Part shown: positions 44,440-50,206 of the stretch, piece after piece
Position numbering within the stretch: the first letter of the stretch is position 1
Layout of the letters: the number at the start of each line of letters is the position of its first letter
Source: Arcobacter sp.
Lineage (GTDB): Bacteria > Campylobacterota > Campylobacteria > Campylobacterales > Arcobacteraceae
Assembly (NCBI GenBank): GCA_002869535.1
Contig: PKUK01000005.1
Location: 1-50,206, forward strand
Reading direction: 5' to 3'
Length of the DNA: 50,206 bases
Program-made: the position numbers and the translations under genes
The notes under the pieces: model-generated
What the model was told of the DNA's origin: nothing
What the model saw: only the letters and a program-made list of their open reading frames with translations
Databases searched by the model: none

Positions 44440-45066
44440 TTATTTAGAATATAACTCTACGATTAATCTTTCTTCAACAGGAATAACTACTTCTTCTCTA
44501 GTAGGAATTCTAGTAAAAATACCAAATGCTTTGTCTTTATCAACATCAACCCACTCAACAATACCTGTTTGGTTAGTTAATTCTAAAGCTCTTACAACTT
44601 GAGGATTAGTTTTAGATTTCTCTTTAATCTCAATTTTTTGCCCTGGTTTTACTACGAAAGAAGGAATATCTACTTTTTTCCCATCAACTAAGATATGACC
44701 ATGAGTTGTAAATTGTCTAGCATTTGCTCTAGTTGTAGCAAATCCCATTCTATAAACAACATTGTCTAATCTTTGTTCGATTAAAGTAATTAAGTTAGAT
44801 CCTGTATTACCTTCTCTTCTTGCTGCTTCTTTAAAGTATTTTCTGAATTGTTTTTCAGAAACACCGTACATAAATTTAGCTTTTTGTTTCTCTCTTAATT
44901 GTAAACCGTACTCAGAAACTTTTGTTCTTCTTTGTCCGTGTTGTCCAGGAGCGAATGGTCTTTTTTCTAACGCAGATTTTCCGTTAAGTCTTCTCTCACC
45001 TTTTAATCCAAGGTCTGCATCAAGTCTTCTCTCGATTTTTTCTACTGGTCCTCTATATCTTGCCAT
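44440..45066 (-). CDS. rpsD: 30S ribosomal protein S4
   Basis: A 208-residue protein starting [20 protein letters not shown], with the S4 RNA-binding domain ([35 protein letters not shown]). It binds 16S rRNA early in 30S assembly and in many bacteria represses its own operon; no such site is claimed here. Ten bases after rpsK. Confidence 0.97.
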   Translation of the reverse strand: MARYRGPVEKIERRLDADLGLKGERRLNGKSALEKRPFAPGQHGQRRTKVSEYGLQLREKQKAKFMYGVSEKQFRKYFKEAARREGNTGSNLITLIEQRLDNVVYRMGFATTRANARQFTTHGHILVDGKKVDIPSFVVKPGQKIEIKEKSKTNPQVVRALELTNQTGIVEWVDVDKDKAFGIFTRIPTREEVVIPVEERLIVELYSK

Positions 45067-45076
45067 GTACTACTCC

Positions 45077-45469
45077 TTACACTCTTCTTCTCTTAGGAGC
45101 TCTACAACCATTATGTGGTAACGGTGTAACGTCCTTTAACCATGAAACTCTAATGCCTTCCATAGCTCCTACAGCTTTAACAGCTGTATCTCTTCCTGAA
45201 CCTGGTCCTTGAATTTTGATACCAACATTTTTGACACCATGTTCAATTGCTTTTGCCATTGCATCTTCAACTGCAGCTTGAGCAGCAAAAGGAGTAGATT
45301 TTTTACTACCTTTGAAACCTAAGTTTCCAGCAGAACTCCATGCGATTGCATTTCCAGCTCTATCAGTTATTGTTACCATTGTATTATTGAATGATGCCGC
45401 AATATGAACGATACCATCAGCAATATTCTTTTTTACTACTTTTTTTCTAGTTACTTTTCTTTTTGCCAT
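45077..45469 (-). CDS. rpsK: 30S ribosomal protein S11
   Basis: A 130-residue protein. [40 protein letters not shown] and the C-terminal [18 protein letters not shown] are invariant S11 blocks. It lies nine bases after rpsM in the operon. Confidence 0.97.
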   Translation of the reverse strand: MAKRKVTRKKVVKKNIADGIVHIAASFNNTMVTITDRAGNAIAWSSAGNLGFKGSKKSTPFAAQAAVEDAMAKAIEHGVKNVGIKIQGPGSGRDTAVKAVGAMEGIRVSWLKDVTPLPHNGCRAPKRRRV

Positions 45470-45478
45470 TGTTTATCC

Positions 45479-45841
45479 TTACGCTGCACCAACAGTTCTT
45501 TTTTTACCTTTTCTAGTTCGAGCATTAGTTTTAGTCTTTTGCCCTCTACATGGTAAACCTTTTCTATGTCTTAAACCTCTATATGAACCTAAATCCATAA
45601 GTGCTTTAATATCCATAGCTACTTTTTTTCTAAGATCCCCTTCAACTTGGTAGTTTTTTTGAATCTCTAGTCTGATAGCTGCTGCTTCATCTTCTGTTAA
45701 CTCATGAGCTCTTTTGTCATAAGATATACCAGTAGCATCAAGGATTAATCTTGAGTTATACAACCCAATTCCAAAAATATACGTTAATGCGTATTCCATT
45801 CTTTTCTTGTTTGGTAAATCAACACCCGCAATTCTTGCCAT
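45479..45841 (-). CDS. rpsM: 30S ribosomal protein S13
   Basis: A 120-residue protein starting [20 protein letters not shown] at 45839-45841, with AAGGA upstream inside the end of rpmJ. An in-frame ATG 13 codons earlier exists but overlaps rpmJ and adds residues foreign to S13. Ends in a basic tail ([20 protein letters not shown]) that contacts tRNA. Confidence 0.97.
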   Translation of the reverse strand: MARIAGVDLPNKKRMEYALTYIFGIGLYNSRLILDATGISYDKRAHELTEDEAAAIRLEIQKNYQVEGDLRKKVAMDIKALMDLGSYRGLRHRKGLPCRGQKTKTNARTRKGKKRTVGAA

Positions 45842-45843
45842 GG

Positions 45844-45957
45844 TTATCCTTGTCTTTGTTTGTGTTTTTTGTTCTCGCAAATTACTCTTACGATCCCTCT
45901 TCTTTTGACAACTTTACATTTGTCACACATTTTTTTTACCGAAGCTCTAACTTTCAT
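45844..45957 (-). CDS. rpmJ: 50S ribosomal protein L36
   Basis: A 37-residue protein: [20 protein letters not shown] then [17 protein letters not shown]. The zinc-binding pattern C-x2-C-x12-C-x4-H is complete. It is short and easily missed. It ends two bases before rpsM and is the first gene of the operon seen here; infA and secY are not upstream. Confidence 0.95.
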   Translation of the reverse strand: MKVRASVKKMCDKCKVVKRRGIVRVICENKKHKQRQG

Positions 45958-46225
45958 AGTTGCTTTCCTTTGTGTTTATTATCCACTTTCAACAGGCAAG
46001 AAGCGTGAATAAAAAGTAAACTGCTTCACTTATATTAATTCATACTGTACACTTGCGCTCTTCCTACCAACTCTTTATAAAACACAAAATTTTTATAAAA
46101 AACTCTTTTGTGGTTGAAAAATGGAATTGGATTATATTTAAAGTTTACTTAAGACTTCATTAATTAAATTTCCCTTACTTATGTATATAAATCACAAAAA
46201 GAAAATTATTTTAAAAATTATTTGC

Positions 46226-46231
46226 TATAAT
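46226..46231 (+). promoter_or_regulatory. -10 element upstream of the MBL-GAF-HD-GYP gene
   Basis: TGCTATAAT, an extended -10, places the transcript start near 46238. That is after an earlier in-frame ATG at 46181, so translation should begin at 46253 or 46256 where GGAGA precedes. The 298-base gap 45958-46255 otherwise holds the divergent promoter of the ribosomal operon and no visible gene. Confidence 0.55.
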
Positions 46232-46255
46232 CTTTTAACGACATTGGAGAATATG

Positions 46256-48670
46256 ATGAAAGTAATGAAAAATTCAATTAAAATATTAGGTGCCTATGGT
46301 GGAAAAGGACTTAAGTCAAGTACCACCTGTATTCAGATAAACCCAAACACAGTTATTGACGCAGGGAACATTTTAAGGGGTTTAGATGAAAATGCACAAT
46401 ATGTTGATAATATATTTTTAACACATTCTCATTTAGACCATATAAATGATATTCCATTTTTAATTGATGCATTTTTTGAAAAAAGAACAAAGCCAATAAA
46501 AATATATGGTATAGAAAAGACTATAAATGATTTGGAAAAACATATTTTTAATTGGGAGATTTGGCCTGATTTTTGTGAGATTGATTTAATATATCAAAAT
46601 TTCAAAGCAATAGAGTTAATCCCAATAAAACTTAATGAAACTATTACCTTAGAAGATGATACAAAATTAACTCCAATAGAAAATAACCACACAAAATCAA
46701 GTTGTGGTTATATTATTAGTAAAAATAACAACGCCACTCTTTTTACTTCAGATACATATATATGTGACTCTATTTGGGAAAATATAAATAAAGACTTGAC
46801 TATACACTCTGTAATTATTGATGTCTCTTTCCCTTCAAAGTTTGAAAAGCTTGCTTTTGATAGTAAACATTTAACTCCTGCTTTATTAAAAGAGGAACTT
46901 AAAAAATTAAAAAGAGATGATGTAAGAGTTTATATTGACCATATTAAACCTAGCTATGAAAAAATATTAAGAGAAGAGATTCACCATGAAAAGCTACTTT
47001 TAAATGAAGGTAAAATATTAGATGATGGAGATGTGATTTCTTTATCAAATGAGTATTTAGCCTACAATACTAAAAGATCAAATATTAGAAAAAAAGAGGT
47101 AAAAAACTTAATCGATATTGGTAAGTCTCTTACTACTGAAAAGAATTTTGATGTTCTTATGGAAAAGATACTTCTTGGAGCAAAAGAGTTTTCAGATGCA
47201 GATGCAGGAACACTATATTTAGTAACTGAAGATGAAAAAAGATTAAGATTTCAAGTTGTGCAAACTGATTCACTAAGTATAAAAATGGGTGGAACTGAGG
47301 GGAAAATTACTTGGCCTGAACTTCCTTTATACCTAGAAGATGGAAAACCAAATGAACAAATGGTTGCTGCACTTTGTGCACTTGAGGGAAAAATGATTAA
47401 TATACCTGATGTTTATGAAACAAAAGATTTCAACTTTGAAGGTACTAAAAAGTTTGATAAATCAACAGGATATAGAACCAAGTCAATGCTTGTCATTCCT
47501 ATGAAAAATCATGAAGATACTGTTATTGGAGTAGTACAACTATTAAATAAAATGGATTCTGAAGGACATCCAATAACATTTACCAATGATGATAAGCAAC
47601 TTATTGAATCTATGGCTTCTCAAGCTGCTGTTTCTATTACAAACAATAGATTAATTGCAGAATTAGAAAACTTATTGGATTCTTTCATTAAGTCAATTGC
47701 AACTGCTATTGGTGAAAAGTCAGAGTATACAGGTGGACATATTAATAGAGTAGCTGAAATTGCAGAGACTCTCACAAATGCTATAAATGAGGATACAACA
47801 GTATTTAGTCATATTAATTTTAATAAAGATGAAGTAAAGCAGATGAGTAGAGCTGCGTGGCTTCATGATATTGGTAAAATTGTAATCCCAGAATATGTAG
47901 TAGATAAAGGTAAAAAACTTGAAACTATCTATGACAGAATAAATACAGTAAAAGCAAAGTTTGAGATTGTTAGAAAAGATTATGAATTGGAATATTTTAA
48001 AAATAGTTCAAAAGCAACATCTTTAAAAGAAAAAGAAGAACTAACTAAAAAATATGAAGATAAAGTTGTATCATTAAATGAAGATTTAGATTTTGTTATT
48101 GCTTGCAATACTGGTGGTGAATTTATGGAAGATGATAAAATCGAAAGAATAAAAGAAATTGCAAAAGAGAAACTTACAATTGATGGGGAAGAGACAAACT
48201 TACTAAGTGAAAATGAAGTATATAATCTATGTATCAAAAAAGGTACATTAACAAATGAAGAGAGAGATGTAATAAATAATCATGTTACAGTATCATATAA
48301 AATGTTAGAGACTATGCCTTTCCCTAAAAAACTAAAAAGGGTTCCTGTTATTGCTGGGTCTCATCATAAAATGGTTAAAGGTGGAGGTTATTCAGCTCCT
48401 GAAATTCTTGATTTACCTATGACAATCGAAGATAAAATACTTGCAGTTGCTGATGTATTTGAAGCCCTTACTGCAAATGATAGACCATATAAAAAAGCAA
48501 ATTCACTTAATACTTCACTTAGAATTTTATCTTTTATGGTTAAAGATGAACATTTAGATAGAGATATAGTTAAATTTTTCGTTGATAATAATTTACACCT
48601 TGATTATGCGAACAAATATTTAAGTGAAGAACAGATGGATGAAATCACGGTTGATTTTAATAATATATAG
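46256..48670 (+). CDS. metallo-beta-lactamase, GAF and HD-GYP-like fusion protein
   Basis: About 804 residues. Residues 1-275: a metallo-beta-lactamase fold with THSHLDHIND (H-x-H-x-D-H), close to class II cyclic nucleotide phosphodiesterases (IENNHTKSSCGYII, FTSDTYICDS). Residues 290-465: a GAF domain (EFSDADAGTLYLVTEDEKRL, SMLVIPMKNHEDTVIGVVQL). Residues 475-800: an HD domain of the HD-GYP type with YTGGHINRVAEIAE, AAWLHDIGKIVIP, GSHHKMVKGGGYSAPE and LTANDRPYK; the GYP motif is degenerate (G-Y-S). About 100 charged residues are inserted after HDIGK. This suggests hydrolysis of cyclic nucleotides by two domains under control of a ligand-binding GAF. A HIT gene follows by eight bases. Confidence 0.85.
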   Translation: MKVMKNSIKILGAYGGKGLKSSTTCIQINPNTVIDAGNILRGLDENAQYVDNIFLTHSHLDHINDIPFLIDAFFEKRTKPIKIYGIEKTINDLEKHIFNWEIWPDFCEIDLIYQNFKAIELIPIKLNETITLEDDTKLTPIENNHTKSSCGYIISKNNNATLFTSDTYICDSIWENINKDLTIHSVIIDVSFPSKFEKLAFDSKHLTPALLKEELKKLKRDDVRVYIDHIKPSYEKILREEIHHEKLLLNEGKILDDGDVISLSNEYLAYNTKRSNIRKKEVKNLIDIGKSLTTEKNFDVLMEKILLGAKEFSDADAGTLYLVTEDEKRLRFQVVQTDSLSIKMGGTEGKITWPELPLYLEDGKPNEQMVAALCALEGKMINIPDVYETKDFNFEGTKKFDKSTGYRTKSMLVIPMKNHEDTVIGVVQLLNKMDSEGHPITFTNDDKQLIESMASQAAVSITNNRLIAELENLLDSFIKSIATAIGEKSEYTGGHINRVAEIAETLTNAINEDTTVFSHINFNKDEVKQMSRAAWLHDIGKIVIPEYVVDKGKKLETIYDRINTVKAKFEIVRKDYELEYFKNSSKATSLKEKEELTKKYEDKVVSLNEDLDFVIACNTGGEFMEDDKIERIKEIAKEKLTIDGEETNLLSENEVYNLCIKKGTLTNEERDVINNHVTVSYKMLETMPFPKKLKRVPVIAGSHHKMVKGGGYSAPEILDLPMTIEDKILAVADVFEALTANDRPYKKANSLNTSLRILSFMVKDEHLDRDIVKFFVDNNLHLDYANKYLSEEQMDEITVDFNNI

Positions 48671-48678
48671 GGATATAA

Positions 48679-49047
48679 ATGATTTATGAAAATAGTTTAA
48701 TAAAAGTAGAGATTGAAGAAAGTGAAATTCCTTGGCTAAAAATCTTTACTCAAAAAGATATAAAAGAGTTTTCCCAATGTAATAATGAAACAAAAATAGA
48801 AATTTTAAGAGCTTTAGATATCATAGAAAAAGAGATGTTAAGTTATTTTAACCCTGAGAAGATAAATATTGCATCTTTTGGAAACTATGTTCCCCATGTA
48901 CATTTTCATATAATGGCAAGATTTAAGGAAGATTCTTATTTTCCTGAGCCTATGTGGGGTAAAAAACAAAGAGAAAGTGATTTGGCCTTAGCAGATATTA
49001 CTGAGTTTTATAAAATAGTTTATGAAAAATTAAATCAACCATCTTGA
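48679..49047 (+). CDS. HIT family protein
   Basis: A 122-residue protein with the H-x-H-x-H motif in VPHVHFHIMARFKED near residue 75. HIT proteins hydrolyse dinucleoside polyphosphates or nucleotide conjugates. The gene is eight bases after the MBL-GAF-HD-GYP gene and overlaps the convergent DHH gene by 13 bases at the 3' end. A link with signalling nucleotides is plausible but inferred. Confidence 0.87.
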   Translation: MIYENSLIKVEIEESEIPWLKIFTQKDIKEFSQCNNETKIEILRALDIIEKEMLSYFNPEKINIASFGNYVPHVHFHIMARFKEDSYFPEPMWGKKQRESDLALADITEFYKIVYEKLNQPS

Positions 49048-49964
49048 TTTAATTTTGCTATTATATCTTCTAATACTTGGTCAGCTTGGGCTAATGGGAT
49101 TTGACATCCACCTGCAGCTTTGTGACCACCACCACCATGTTTAAGCATAAGTTCACCAATATTAGTATTTGATGTTTTATTTATAATTGACTTACCAGTT
49201 GAAAAAACCAATTTATCCCTATCAAAAGTATAACTTATATGAATAGAAACATTTACTTCTGGATACATTGCATATACTAAAAATCTATTTCCTGGATAAA
49301 TTATCTCTTCATCTTTGTAATCAACTACAACTACATTTCCATAAATTTTTGTACACTTTTTAAGTTGCTCTTGAAACTCTTTTTCATATTTGAAGTAAAG
49401 GTCAACTCTCTCTTTTACCTCTTTTATTTCAAGAATTTCATCAATATTATGCTTAGCACAATAGTCAATTAAGTTTCTCATTAACTGTTTATTTGAAACT
49501 TCAAAATCTTTGAATCTTCCAAGACCTGTTCTTGAATCCATAATAAAACTCAATAATGCCCATGCACGTGGCTCTAGAATATCTTCTTGTGTAAAATCTG
49601 CACTATCAGCTTTGTTGGCACCATTCATCATACCAATAAATCTCATAGGAAACTCTTCATCACCACCATAAAAGTCATATACTACTTGTGCAGCACTAGG
49701 AGCATCAGGATTTATAATATGGTTATCTCTTTTTTCATTTCTTAAAGTTTCACTAAAGTGATGATCAAAAGCTAAATGTACACCTTCAACATATGGTACA
49801 TTTGTAGTTATATCATTGGATGATACTTCTATAAGTCCATCTTGCATATCTTTTGGGTGAACAAAAAGAATATCATCAATCAAATCAAGATAGCTCAATA
49901 GTGTACCACACACTAGTCCATCCATATCACTTCTTGTGATTAATCTATATTTTTTTTCACCCAT
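49035..49964 (-). CDS. DHH family phosphoesterase
   Basis: A 309-residue protein with the DHH motifs SDMDGLVCG (D-x-D), LAFDHHFSE (DHH) and the DHHA1 end LKHGGGGHKAAGG. Family members act on nanoRNA, cyclic di-AMP/pApA or polyphosphate; the branch is not decided here. Start MGEKKYRLITRSDMDG has AAAGGTGTC upstream. Convergent overlap of 13 bases with the HIT gene. Confidence 0.87.
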   Translation of the reverse strand: MGEKKYRLITRSDMDGLVCGTLLSYLDLIDDILFVHPKDMQDGLIEVSSNDITTNVPYVEGVHLAFDHHFSETLRNEKRDNHIINPDAPSAAQVVYDFYGGDEEFPMRFIGMMNGANKADSADFTQEDILEPRAWALLSFIMDSRTGLGRFKDFEVSNKQLMRNLIDYCAKHNIDEILEIKEVKERVDLYFKYEKEFQEQLKKCTKIYGNVVVVDYKDEEIIYPGNRFLVYAMYPEVNVSIHISYTFDRDKLVFSTGKSIINKTSNTNIGELMLKHGGGGHKAAGGCQIPLAQADQVLEDIIAKLNQDG

Positions 49965-50034
49965 TAAGACACCTTTAAAAAATTATTATTTTTAATTCTA
50001 ACATTTTAATTATAAATAAGAAATAGTTTAATTA

Positions 50035-50206
50035 CTATTTTCTTAAATTATTTGCAATAATGTCACCCATTTCAGAAGTAGTAACCACTTCTTTAGCATC
50101 ATAAGCGGCTAAATCTTTTGTTCTAAAACCATCTTTTAATGCTTTTTTAATAGCTGAATCAATTAAATCAGCAGCTTCTGTTTCTCCTAAAGAGTATCTA
50201 AGCATC
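50035..50206 (-). CDS. leuB: 3-isopropylmalate dehydrogenase, C-terminal end
   Basis: The last 56 codons of a minus-strand gene that enters from the right edge, ending in TAG at 50035-50037. The residues MLRYSLGETEAADLIDSAIK, DGFRTKDL and VVTTSEMGDIIANNL match the C-terminal end of LeuB, where an R-T-x-D-L and a G-T-x-E-M-G-D block are conserved. Oxidative decarboxylation in leucine synthesis. Only the end is visible, so an isocitrate dehydrogenase relative is not strictly excluded. Confidence 0.8.
   Translation of the reverse strand, partial: MLRYSLGETEAADLIDSAIKKALKDGFRTKDLAAYDAKEVVTTSEMGDIIANNLRK

Noticed and set aside
46181-46255. N-terminal extension of the MBL-GAF-HD-GYP protein from the ATG at 46181
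   Set aside because: The extended -10 element at 46226-46231 would start the transcript after that ATG, and no ribosome binding site precedes it.

Overview
The window is chromosomal DNA of a very AT-rich member of the Campylobacterota, most likely an Arcobacter-like genus (Arcobacteraceae). The gatA-guaB pair, the rpmJ-rpsM-rpsK-rpsD-rpoA-rplQ block, a carB gene followed by a short Sua5/YrdC-like gene, and the general codon style support this. The assignment is by recognition only; no search was run.

Layout. 1-6863: the 5' part of a VCBS-repeat adhesin, an archaeal-type AAA ATPase, a Sua5/YrdC-like gene, carB (interrupted) and a ThiF/MoeB-like gene, all on the minus strand. 6971-12738: a type I restriction-modification locus (hsdM-hsdS-hsdR, hsdR interrupted) with a 50-codon gene, lying between two inverted copies of a dispersed repeat. 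12811-12916: a GC-rich candidate small RNA gene with its own promoter and terminator. 12913-15410: a frameshifted MazF/PemK-like gene, radC, xseB, metX. 15561-34178: mostly ordinary accessory and housekeeping genes (hydrolase, phosphatase-like protein, SDR, ABC-F ATPase, TRAP binding protein, YeeE/YedE transporter, ACP phosphodiesterase, type 2 NADH dehydrogenase, cupin, an interrupted diguanylate cyclase, two LysE exporters and a LysR regulator). 34368-39211: an integron. 39208-50206: lipoprotein, guaB, gatA, the ribosomal protein/rpoA operon, a metallo-beta-lactamase/GAF/HD-GYP fusion, a HIT protein, a DHH phosphoesterase and the 3' end of leuB.

The most striking region is 34368-39211. A plus-strand gene encodes the N-terminal half of an IntI integrase and stops just before the catalytic arginine box. 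Divergent from it, on the minus strand, lie four well-defined gene cassettes and one or two probable ones. Each of the four clear attC sites begins with a core that is the reverse complement of the start of its own cassette, which is what one copy of a circular cassette integrated at attC must show. The cargo is a DUF4145 protein of foreign base composition, a BrnT-like protein with a cysteine-rich N-terminus, a DUF3800 protein, an unknown 100-residue protein, a BrnT-like/CopG-like toxin-antitoxin pair and a YefM/YoeB pair. The integrase is dead, so the array is probably frozen unless another integrase acts in trans.

A second theme is damage. carB, hsdR and a GGDEF gene are each interrupted by one in-frame TAA with otherwise perfect reading frames on both sides, and a MazF-like gene carries a single-base frameshift. 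These may be real mutations, consensus errors, or (least likely) recoding. The window alone cannot separate these.
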